Positions 44,463 to 51,384 of a DNA stretch of 64,000 nucleotides are shown here, in pieces. A program made the position numbers and the translations under genes. Numbering within the stretch: position 1 is the first letter of the stretch; the number at the start of each line of letters is the position of its first letter. Below the pieces are notes generated by a model. That model searched no databases. It was not told the DNA's origin and saw only the letters and a program-made list of their open reading frames with translations. Origin of the DNA: an uncultured Prevotella sp. Its GTDB lineage: Bacteria; Bacteroidota; Bacteroidia; Bacteroidales; Bacteroidaceae. The DNA lies in NCBI GenBank assembly GCA_937898715.1, contig CALEKA010000065.1:1-64000 (forward strand). The letters are read 5' to 3'.

Positions 44463-45722
44463 ATGTCAAACCTCTTGCGCCACTTACTCGCCATTTGCAT
44501 CCTCATGACATGTGGGCCCCGTGCTTACGGACAGTTGGAGCGCTACGTCTACTCTGCCGACTCTGCCCAGATCGATCCGGAGCAGAAGTACGAGCTCAGA
44601 TTTACCATAGATGCGCTCACCTTCTTCCGCGACAATGAATACAACTCCAAGGAGCTCGTCAAGGGCTACACGCTACCGGGCATGTGGCTTGCCCCCACGC
44701 TAAGCTACCAGCCGCTGCGCAACCTCAAGGTGGAAGCGGGGGCGTTTATGCTCCACTATTGGGGTGCTAATCGCTATCCCAATGCCAACTACTCGAGCCT
44801 GGAAAGCATCGAAGCACAACGCACGAGCAAGGCATTCCACTGCGTGCCCGTGTTCAGAGCCAATCTGCAGCTCACTCCGCAAGTCAACATCGTGCTGGGT
44901 ACGCTCTATGGCAAATCTGCCCATGGTCTCAGCGCTCCGCTCTACAACGATGAGTTGAATCTCACCTCCGACCCCGAAACGGGTGTGCAAGTGCTGTGGC
45001 ACCCCGAGTGGATGAGCCTCGATGCGTGGATTGACTGGCAAGACTTCATCTTCCGCAACGACCAAGGCCAAGAGCGCTTTGCCTTTGGTCTGTCCACCCG
45101 ATTCCTGCCCTCGCGCCGCAAGGCTCGCGCCCAATGGCATCTGCCGCTCCAGCTCGTAATGAAGCATACGGGCGGCGAGATCAATACGGGGGCATCCGAC
45201 CGCTCCATCAAGACGTGGCTCAACGCTGCCACGGGAGCTGGAGTAGACGTTGCGCTGCGCACACGCCGCGTGCCCGTCACGCTCTCTGCCGATCTCACCG
45301 CAGCTTATTTCAGCCAGCAGAGCGGCAGTGTGCTTCCCTTCGACAAGGGCTACGGACTCTTGGCGCAAGTGGGAGCACGCATCTGGCACTTTGGACTGAA
45401 CGCTGCTTGGTGGCAAAGCCACGACTTCATCCCCGTCTACGGATCCACTCTCTTCAGCTCCATGAGCACCTCGGCAGCTGCCACCACACTCACCGATCCG
45501 CATGCATTTCTCTTCCATGCCGAATATGCCCAGCCTCTTGCCCGCGGATTCTCGTGGGGCGTAGGCCTCGACTATATGCTCCATGGCGAAGAGAGCATCA
45601 TCAACTCCGAGGACCCCTCGTGGCGCTCGGGACAGACGAAGGGCAACTTTTCTGCTGGCATCTACCTGCGACTCTCGCCAAGTTTCCTCATCAAGAAGTT
45701 TCGCACGGCACAGACGCGCTGA
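44463..45722 (+). CDS. Outer-membrane beta-barrel-like protein of unknown function
   Basis: I do not recognise a named family. The 419-residue product has a signal peptide (LLRHLLAICILMTCGPRAYG) and then many alternating, aromatic-rich strands typical of outer-membrane barrels, for example LKVEAGAFMLHYWGANRY, MSLDAWIDWQDFIF, WGVGLDYMLHGE and FSAGIYLRLS. It shows resemblance to uncharacterised Bacteroidetes outer-membrane proteins. Transcription is divergent from the membrane-spanning HTH regulator. A long reading frame on the opposite strand over this gene (44700-46202) is a shadow. Confidence 0.75.
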   Translation: MSNLLRHLLAICILMTCGPRAYGQLERYVYSADSAQIDPEQKYELRFTIDALTFFRDNEYNSKELVKGYTLPGMWLAPTLSYQPLRNLKVEAGAFMLHYWGANRYPNANYSSLESIEAQRTSKAFHCVPVFRANLQLTPQVNIVLGTLYGKSAHGLSAPLYNDELNLTSDPETGVQVLWHPEWMSLDAWIDWQDFIFRNDQGQERFAFGLSTRFLPSRRKARAQWHLPLQLVMKHTGGEINTGASDRSIKTWLNAATGAGVDVALRTRRVPVTLSADLTAAYFSQQSGSVLPFDKGYGLLAQVGARIWHFGLNAAWWQSHDFIPVYGSTLFSSMSTSAAATTLTDPHAFLFHAEYAQPLARGFSWGVGLDYMLHGEESIINSEDPSWRSGQTKGNFSAGIYLRLSPSFLIKKFRTAQTR

Positions 45723-45776
45723 TAGGCTGAGGGTGAAATTTCTGACATTCTGTGACGCATAGTGAAAAGTTTTTAG

Positions 45777-45784
45777 TATCTTCG
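45777..45784 (+). promoter_or_regulatory. Possible -7 box of the 82-residue protein gene
   Basis: TATCTTCG lies 34 bp before the start codon and resembles the -7 consensus TAnnTTTG with one change. Confidence 0.4.
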
Positions 45785-45818
45785 CATACAATTTCCGCAT
45801 ATTACAAACTAAACCATA

Positions 45819-46067
45819 ATGAACACACACAATACAAACAGCACTCACGAGGGCATGGTACAAGGCATGTCCAACATCTACGACGAAGTAAACACCTCTG
45901 TAGCATCTGCCATCAAGCAGGACCTTGTGGCTCACTTTGGCAAAGGACTCTACTATCACCTCAAGAATGGTGAAAAGCCCATCAACGCTGAGCAACAGGC
46001 ATTCATTGCCGCGACTTTCCAGAAGCACGGTGTGACCACTCCTCCTGTCTACGACAAGGCGCTCTAA
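45819..46067 (+). CDS. Small conserved-looking hypothetical protein
   Basis: The 82-residue product has no signal peptide or membrane segment. It reads as a compact soluble helical protein (MSNIYDEVNTSVASAIKQDL, INAEQQAFIAATFQKHG). I do not recognise the family. Evidence that it is real: it has its own candidate -7 box and a very good intrinsic terminator 35 bp after the stop codon. The codon use is like that of neighbouring genes. It may be opposed by transcription from element C's outward promoter, which points leftward into this gene. Confidence 0.7.
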   Translation: MNTHNTNSTHEGMVQGMSNIYDEVNTSVASAIKQDLVAHFGKGLYYHLKNGEKPINAEQQAFIAATFQKHGVTTPPVYDKAL

Positions 46068-46102
46068 GCACTCACTACACGAGGCTTCAAGCATACCCCT
46101 CC

Positions 46103-46139
46103 AGCTGCCACATCCCGAAAGAGATGTGGTAGCTTTTTT
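46103..46139 (+). terminator. Terminator of the 82-residue protein gene
   Basis: AGCTGCCACATC pairs with GATGTGGTAGCT (46103-46114 with 46122-46133), followed by a run of six T residues. Confidence 0.88.
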
Positions 46140-46268
46140 CATGCCCCAGCGCAAGAGGCTTAGGATAAATAGGCGGATATAGTTGAGCAGAAACATCATC
46201 ATTGGGCTTTTATATCGTTCATCGCACGAAGTCTCTCACCTTCGCAAGGAAGAGCCTCAATGCTTATG

Positions 46269-46321
46269 CAAAGGTAGTGCACCGCAACCGACGAAGCAAA
46301 AAGAGTGAACAAACTGTTCAC
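46269..46321 (-). promoter_or_regulatory. Outward promoter with 17-bp palindromic operator (element C)
   Basis: The palindrome GTGAACA-AAC-TGTTCAC (46305-46321), 4 bp, then on the minus strand TTTG (46297-46300), a 20-bp spacer and TACCTTTG (46269-46276) repeat exactly the geometry of elements A and D. The promoter fires leftward, toward the 82-residue protein gene, with no convincing gene of its own downstream. Confidence 0.75.
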
Positions 46322-46802
46322 TTTTTCTGCTCCGTCGGCATTTTTCTCGATTAGGTACCTTGCAGCGCTGTATCCGAGCATTGTTCTTCCCTCCTCCTCT
46401 CTCGCTCTCTCACGCGCGCACGCATTACAGCGAATTTTCCCATCGTATACCTGCATACCTACACTCCTACTGATTTTTACCCTTGATTTTCAATCATTTC
46501 GCTTCCATAGAATGGATATGACTTGTCTACACTTATGCCTGCACCCCCAAAAACGGGGAAGATTATCCCCCCTGCAGTTTTTCCTGTAAGGGGGGATAAT
46601 TTTTACGCCTCCATAGGGAAATCATTACAGATCCCATAGGAAAATATTACAAGAGCAGTGCAAGCAAAAGTGCAGGAAGAGTGTAGGCAGAACGACTCCG
46701 CCTACACTTCACAACCATCTGATTACCAGCCAATTAAGTGCGAACAGTGACAGATGTGGCTTATTACCACGCGAAAAATGTCTGTACGCGCGCGCGAGGA
46801 TA
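46300..46802. mobile_element. 22-bp-iteron MITE-like element, copy C
   Basis: The palindrome-promoter module is at the left end. GCGCGCACGCATTACAG follows at about 46413, then CCTACACTCCTAC and GTCTACACTTATGCCTGCAC, then a hairpin plus about three 22-bp units. After those come GTGCAAGCAAAAGTGCAG and GTGTAGGCAGA, and finally TGTACGCGCGCGCGAGGA near 46783-46800. The inner ACACT/GCCTGCAC and GCAGG/GTGTAGG blocks are inverted relative to each other. No coding frame is convincing. Confidence 0.72.
46562..46655. repeat. 22-bp units and hairpin (element C core)
   Basis: ATTATCCCCCC (46562-46572) pairs perfectly with GGGGGGATAAT (46590-46600) and is followed by TTTTTA. The right arm begins a run of about three units whose TTAC/ATTACA landmark recurs every 22 bp (near 46603, 46625 and 46647). 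The units read close to CCATAGGGAAATCATTACAG. Confidence 0.75.
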
Positions 46803-46833
46803 GAAGAAGAGGACTATCTGCTGGGCTTAGTTC

Positions 46834-47070
46834 TGTGGGCGACGCGTCCCGCGGCATCATGAGCAGACAAATGCCATATCAGCCTATACCGGGGGCGACG
46901 CGTCCCCGCGTCGGCATAAGAAGCTTTCTGTTATTCTTCTCCATCACTAATGGATGCCGACGCGAGGACGCGTCGCCCCCGGTACTGGTTGGAATACTTG
47001 CGCTTCGGTATTGGGTGACATACTTCTTGATCGTTCGCGATACCGACGCGATGCCGCGTCGCACACAGGA
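46834..47070. repeat. Family-2 repeat cluster (four hairpin units)
   Basis: Four family-2 units are close together: a degenerate one at about 46834-46858, a facing pair at 46879-46915 and 46956-46992, and a variant at about 47041-47070 with GACGCGATGCCGCGTC. The central pair repeats the inverted arrangement of 1925-2061. This is the largest cluster in the window, directly next to element C. Confidence 0.85.
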
Positions 47071-47219
47071 CATAATAAAGCCCACAGAACATAATAGTGC
47101 CTTGCCCTCCCCAAAGTACGTACTCAAACAAAATCCCCACCCAAGCACTGAGGCTTAGATGGGGAGCATTTGGTTATGTCCTGAATAAATAAAGTGCGTA
47201 TATAAAATACATAATAGGC

Positions 47220-48119
47220 TTAAACCAAATGACGAATATTGTCTTCACGATCGCCAGGAAGGAGGTCGATCACGGGCACTTCAATCATCGTATAGCAACC
47301 TGCCTGCTGCTTCATGGCGGCACGTGCTACGCATACGAGCACCTGGCCAGTAAGGGCAGGATTGTTGATCTTCATATTGAAGTCGAAGAGCTGATTCTGC
47401 GTAGTGCCGCTCACGCCCTTGCGGGTGAGGTGTACGCCATGGCCCATGTCGATTACGTCGTCGACAGAGGGCACGAGGTTCACGTGGGTCTCGTCGGAAG
47501 CGAAGTAAGGATCGGCCTTGATGGCAGCAGCCACCTTGTCGAAGTCGTAGCCATCTTCAATCTCAATATATACCATGCGGCGATGGATGCCCTGGCCTGT
47601 AGGAATTGTCATCGAGAGGGCCTTCTTCACACCTTCGATAGCCTTGACAGCTACGGTGTGACCCATCGACATGCCCGGACCGAAGTTGGTATAAGTGATT
47701 CCCTTGGGCGCGATGGCCTGAAGCAGGGTGCGCACTACGGAGTCGGAACCCGGATCCCATCCTGCAGAGATGATGCTCACTGCACCATGCTCCTTGGCTA
47801 CGGCGTCGAGGCTACGGCGGAGGTCGACTATCTGAGTGTGGATGTCGAAGCTATCTACGGTGTTGATACCGAGGCTCAGGATGTCCTTTGCATAAGCTTC
47901 TACGCTGCGGGTGGGAGTGGCGAGCACGGCTACATCGACGTCCTTGAGCTCACGAATGTCCTTCACAACGCTATATTTCTTGATTTCTTCGGGGCAATTC
48001 TCAGCACCTTTGCGGCGCACGATTCCGGCTACCTCAAAGTCGGGAGCGGCCTCGAGGGCCTGCAGGGTGTAGTGACCTATGTTGCCATATCCCACTACTG
48101 CGGCACGTATTTTCTTCAT
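47220..48119 (-). CDS. ddh: meso-Diaminopimelate D-dehydrogenase
   Basis: The 299-residue NADP-dependent oxidoreductase has the N-terminal Rossmann motif VVGYGNIGHYTLQALE. It also has the family's SIISAGWDPGSDSVVR and FGPGMSMGHTVAVKAI segments, matching Ddh of the one-step lysine/diaminopimelate branch. Ddh converts tetrahydrodipicolinate directly to meso-diaminopimelate, needed for peptidoglycan and lysine. No other lysine-pathway genes are adjacent. Patchy distribution of ddh among Bacteroidales is known. The length is slightly below the usual 320 residues, but the ends look complete. Confidence 0.88.
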   Translation of the reverse strand: MKKIRAAVVGYGNIGHYTLQALEAAPDFEVAGIVRRKGAENCPEEIKKYSVVKDIRELKDVDVAVLATPTRSVEAYAKDILSLGINTVDSFDIHTQIVDLRRSLDAVAKEHGAVSIISAGWDPGSDSVVRTLLQAIAPKGITYTNFGPGMSMGHTVAVKAIEGVKKALSMTIPTGQGIHRRMVYIEIEDGYDFDKVAAAIKADPYFASDETHVNLVPSVDDVIDMGHGVHLTRKGVSGTTQNQLFDFNMKINNPALTGQVLVCVARAAMKQQAGCYTMIEVPVIDLLPGDREDNIRHLV

Positions 48120-48157
48120 TTTGTAAGACTTTTGTCTGTTAATATGGAATTTCGACG

Positions 48158-48187
48158 CAAAGGTAAGTATTTTTTCTGAAATCTGAC
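48158..48187 (-). promoter_or_regulatory. Promoter of ddh
   Basis: On the minus strand TACCTTTG (48158-48165) lies about 40 bp upstream of the start codon. TTGTC sits about 19 bp further upstream as a weak -33 element. Confidence 0.5.
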
Positions 48188-48263
48188 AAGAAATAAAGGG
48201 GTAATGTGGGAATATGCTAATGACTATCGCAAGGGGGGAGGGAGAAAGGCTTTTGCACTTGAT

Positions 48264-48300
48264 GCCGACGCGAGGACGCGTCGCCCCCGGTATCGGCTGA
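48264..48300. repeat. Family-2 repeat, single unit
   Basis: One complete 37-bp unit, ending in GGTATCGGCTGA, stands alone between the ddh promoter and the acetyltransferase gene. It keeps the hairpin CGACGCG-AGGA-CGCGTCG. Confidence 0.88.
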
Positions 48301-48368
48301 AATTGTAAGCTTGTATTACCTAATAGAAGAATTTGCTTTCTGCAAGATTGTAATACTTAATACTTAAA

Positions 48369-48854
48369 TTAATACTTATATTCAAGGTCTACCACATCAA
48401 GCACCTTTCCAAACTTGCGCCCTACTCCACGGAAGTGCGACACTTGCTCGAAGCCCATGGAGCGATGCAGATGGATGCTATGATCGTTTCCCTCAGTGAT
48501 ACAAGCTATGAGGGCTTGGGCACCAAGTTGGCGACTATCGTCGATGAGACGGGCTATCATCTGCCTACCTATGCCCCGGCCCTGAGCTTCGGGAGCGAGA
48601 TAGATGGTCACCTCGAAGGTGTGAGCATAGGCTGCTCGCGCCTTCCAAGCATGCACGTAGGCATAGCCCGTCACACGTCCGGAAGCATCCTCCCATACGT
48701 AGTAGGGATAGTGGGCTGAGATTTCCTCTATGCGGCAGCGCATCTCCTCTACGCTCACGGGGGTGGTCTCGAAGGTGATGGTGGTGTCGGTCACGAAGGG
48801 ATTGTAGATGCGCGTGATGGCTGCGGCATCGGCAGGAGTTACTTGACGTATCAT
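48369..48854 (-). CDS. GNAT-family N-acetyltransferase (phosphinothricin acetyltransferase-like)
   Basis: The 161-residue protein has the GNAT acetyl-CoA-binding loop APEAQGRGIGRQMIARL. It also has the subfamily pattern ITRIYNPFVTDTTITFETTPVS near the N-terminus and RSMGFEQVSHFRGVGRKFGKVLDVVDLEY at the C-terminus. This places it with PAT/MnaT-like enzymes, which acetylate small amino compounds such as phosphinothricin or methionine derivatives. The natural substrate here is unknown. It stands alone between a family-2 unit and tRNA-Pro. Confidence 0.88.
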   Translation of the reverse strand: MIRQVTPADAAAITRIYNPFVTDTTITFETTPVSVEEMRCRIEEISAHYPYYVWEDASGRVTGYAYVHAWKARAAYAHTFEVTIYLAPEAQGRGIGRQMIARLIDDSRQLGAQALIACITEGNDHSIHLHRSMGFEQVSHFRGVGRKFGKVLDVVDLEYKY

Positions 48855-48926
48855 TGATTCGTAGCGAATTAAGTGCTTTTTGACTGTTGACGCAAACAGC
48901 GAGCATGCGCCTATTTACAACACGAA

Positions 48927-48964
48927 TAAGGGCGGCAAACCGCTACTGCGATTTGCCGCCCTTA
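48927..48964 (-). terminator. Terminator of tRNA-Pro
   Basis: TAAGGGCGGCAAA and TTTGCCGCCCTTA form a perfect 13-bp stem immediately 3' of the tRNA on the minus strand. Confidence 0.7.
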
Positions 48965-48972
48965 CAATTCAG

Positions 48973-49047
48973 TCGGGGTGACTGGATTCGAACCAGCGAC
49001 CACACGCCCCCCAGACGCGTACTCTAACCGGGCTGAGCTACACCCCG
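48973..49047 (-). tRNA. tRNA-Pro (GGG)
   Basis: The 75-nt cloverleaf has acceptor CGGGGTG/CACCCCG with discriminator A. The anticodon loop CTGGGGG gives anticodon GGG. CCA is not encoded. Confidence 0.94.
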
Positions 49048-49058
49048 AATTGCGAGTG

Positions 49059-49090
49059 CAAAAGTACGTGGTTTGACGGAAACGACCAAA
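49059..49090 (-). promoter_or_regulatory. Promoter of tRNA-Pro
   Basis: On the minus strand TTTG (49087-49090), a 20-bp spacer and TACTTTTG (49059-49066) match the Bacteroidetes consensus, 12 bp upstream of the tRNA. Confidence 0.78.
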
Positions 49091-49194
49091 CTTTTTGCCG
49101 TTTTTTTTACGAAGAAAACGAGAAAAGCGGCTTTTTAGCCGTATTTTTGTAGGCGAATAGCAGATATCTCTATCCGCAAAGGATTTCATCTCTT

Positions 49195-50142
49195 ATGATC
49201 AATAATCAGATTAAAGGGGGCATCTATGGTTGCATTGCCGCCGTGAGTTATGGACTCAACCCGCTATGTGCCAAGCTGCTCTACCGCGATGGTTACAACT
49301 CCAACTCTGTACTGTTCTACCGTTTCCTCTTCGGCAGCCTCATCTTGGGACTGCTCATGGCAGCACAACGCAAGAGTTTTGCCCTAAACCGTAAGGAAGC
49401 ATGCGTGCTCGGTATGCTCGGAGTGGTGTTTGCGGTATCATCGCTCACGTATTTCCTCAGTTTCTACTATATGAGTGCGGGCGTGGCTGCCACGCTGGTA
49501 TTTGCCTACCCCGTATTCACCGCCCTGCTCATGGCGATTCTCTTCAAAGAGAGGCTCAAGTGGCCCTCCATCACAGCCATACTGATGACGATGGGCGGCA
49601 TAGCGCTGCTCTATCAGGGCGACAACGGCAGGCCTATTGCCACGGCGGGCATCGTGCTGATCATGATTTCGGCTCTGGCCTATGCGGTCTACATTATCAT
49701 TGTCAATAAGAGCGGCATCGTGATGTCGAGCATCAAACTCACGTTTTATGCCATGCTGAGTTGCTTGGCATGTATCGTGGCCTATGCTTTGCTCACACCG
49801 ACAGGCAATCTACAGATGCTCCACACCGCTGAACAATGGGGCACGGCTTTGGCGCTCGGGCTCGTGCCAACGGTGATATCGCTCGTCTTTATGGCAATGG
49901 CTATACGCTGCATAGGGTCCACTCCGACGGCTATCATGGGCGCACTCGAGCCGGTCACGGCAATCGTACTGGGCGTATGGATATTTGACGAGGTGCTTAC
50001 GATACGACTCGCAGTGGGCATCATCTTGATACTTGTAGCGGTGATGCTCATCATTCTCGACGATCGATTGCGACATGCGCTCTCGGGCATGAAGATCGTG
50101 CGAAGAGGACGCATTATCGTGAAGCGCATCAGGTGGAAATAA
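49195..50142 (+). CDS. EamA/DMT-family transporter
   Basis: The 315-residue membrane protein contains ten predicted hydrophobic segments in two EamA repeats. The first repeat starts at GCIAAVSYGLNPLCAKLLY and the second around AGIVLIMISALAYAVYIIIVN. These drug/metabolite transporters move small molecules, often amino acids or metabolites, across the inner membrane; the substrate cannot be inferred. The C-terminus is basic (RRGRIIVKRIRWK). It starts a rightward run toward cysC, 117 bp away. Confidence 0.9.
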   Translation: MINNQIKGGIYGCIAAVSYGLNPLCAKLLYRDGYNSNSVLFYRFLFGSLILGLLMAAQRKSFALNRKEACVLGMLGVVFAVSSLTYFLSFYYMSAGVAATLVFAYPVFTALLMAILFKERLKWPSITAILMTMGGIALLYQGDNGRPIATAGIVLIMISALAYAVYIIIVNKSGIVMSSIKLTFYAMLSCLACIVAYALLTPTGNLQMLHTAEQWGTALALGLVPTVISLVFMAMAIRCIGSTPTAIMGALEPVTAIVLGVWIFDEVLTIRLAVGIILILVAVMLIILDDRLRHALSGMKIVRRGRIIVKRIRWK

Positions 50143-50259
50143 TCTCATGAATCTCAAGGGTGCACACCGCATCCGCGCTTAAACTCATAAACTCATTCAA
50201 CTGAGCGCCTGCGCTCTAAACTTACTTAATTCAAGGATGCACAGCATCCGCTTATTCTT

Positions 50260-50847
50260 ATGCAAAACATCTACCCTATCTTCGACCGCATGCTCTCACG
50301 CCAAGACAAGGAGCAACTGCTCAAACAGCGAGGCGTGATGCTGTGGTTTACCGGCTTGAGCGGTAGCGGAAAGAGCACAGTGGCTATCGCACTCGAACGC
50401 GAACTGCACAAGCGAGGACTGCTCTGCCGCATTCTCGACGGCGACAACATACGCACGGGCATCAACGCCAACCTCGGATTCTCGGCAGAGGATCGACGCG
50501 AAAACATTCGCCGAGTGGCTGAAGTGGCTAAACTCTTCGTCGACACAGGCATTATCACAATAGCCGCATTCGTGAGTCCTACTGAAGAACTCCGACAATT
50601 GGCACAGAGCATCATCGGACCCGACGACTTTAAAGAAATCTATATCTCTACCCCGCTCGAAGAGTGTGAACGACGCGACGTGAAAGGACTCTACGCTCGC
50701 GCTCGACGCGGAGAGGTGAAGAACTTCACAGGCATTTCAGCTCCCTTCGAAGCTCCCACCCACCCCGCACTGAGCCTTGACACTTCGAGATTGTCGCTCG
50801 AAGAAAGCGTCGAAGAGTTGCTCAAGTTGCTCGGCATTCAACCCTAA
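50260..50847 (+). CDS. cysC: Adenylylsulfate kinase
   Basis: The 195-residue APS kinase phosphorylates adenosine-5'-phosphosulfate to PAPS. Walker A is GLSGSGKST at 32-40. The family motif LDGDNIRTGINANLGFSAEDRRENIRRVAEVAKL and the RDVKGLYARARRGEVKNFTGI segment are conserved. No sulfate adenylyltransferase (cysD/cysN) or PAPS reductase is adjacent, so the partner genes must be elsewhere or the kinase serves sulfation. It lies 69 bp upstream of tsaE. Confidence 0.95.
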   Translation: MQNIYPIFDRMLSRQDKEQLLKQRGVMLWFTGLSGSGKSTVAIALERELHKRGLLCRILDGDNIRTGINANLGFSAEDRRENIRRVAEVAKLFVDTGIITIAAFVSPTEELRQLAQSIIGPDDFKEIYISTPLEECERRDVKGLYARARRGEVKNFTGISAPFEAPTHPALSLDTSRLSLEESVEELLKLLGIQP

Positions 50848-50915
50848 AATTCTCACCCTGCGGACGCATGAACAGTTCTTTCGCTCACGTCCGCATAAAA
50901 TCGATTTATTACATC

Positions 50916-51329
50916 ATGGAAATTGTTATCAAGACTTTAGCAGATATGCCCGAGGCAGCCAAGGAGTTTGTGCGCGCTATGGACCAAAACACGGTGTTCG
51001 CCTTCTACGGAAAGATGGGCGCTGGAAAGACCACCTTTATTAAGGCTGTATGCGAAGCGCTCGGCGTGACCGACGTGGTCAACTCGCCTACATTCAGCAT
51101 TGTCAACGAATATCGTGCTGACGAGACGGGAGAACTGATCTACCACTTCGACTTCTACCGCATTAAGAAACTCGACGAGGTGTACGACATGGGCTACGAG
51201 GACTACTTCTACTCTGGCGCAGTATGCTTCATCGAATGGCCTGAACTCATCGAAGAACTCCTGCCCGGCGACGCCGTACGCGTGGATATCGAGGAACAGG
51301 AGGATGGTAGCAGAGTGGTAAAGTTCTAA
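50916..51329 (+). CDS. tsaE: tRNA threonylcarbamoyladenosine biosynthesis ATPase TsaE
   Basis: The 137-residue protein (start MEIVIKTLADMPEAAKEF at 50916) supports t6A37 formation with TsaB, TsaC and TsaD. Walker A is YGKMGAGKTT at about 31-40. The conserved VNSPTFSIVNEY follows, then the HFDFYRIKKLDEVYDMGYEDY motif and FIEWPE. The upstream frame to 50868 adds residues not seen in the family. It sits between cysC and the hexosaminidase gene, all rightward. Confidence 0.95.
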   Translation: MEIVIKTLADMPEAAKEFVRAMDQNTVFAFYGKMGAGKTTFIKAVCEALGVTDVVNSPTFSIVNEYRADETGELIYHFDFYRIKKLDEVYDMGYEDYFYSGAVCFIEWPELIEELLPGDAVRVDIEEQEDGSRVVKF

Positions 51330-51384
51330 AACCATAATCTTTCGGGTGGCTACACCACCCCTTACCTCTAACCATACCAACACT

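Noticed and set aside
44700..46202. 500-codon open frame on the minus strand opposite the outer-membrane protein gene, preceded by element C's promoter
   Set aside because: Its sequence lacks any family feature, runs through the terminator of the 82-residue gene, and mirrors the codon structure of the sense gene, which has a signal peptide and barrel strands. It is an antisense shadow.
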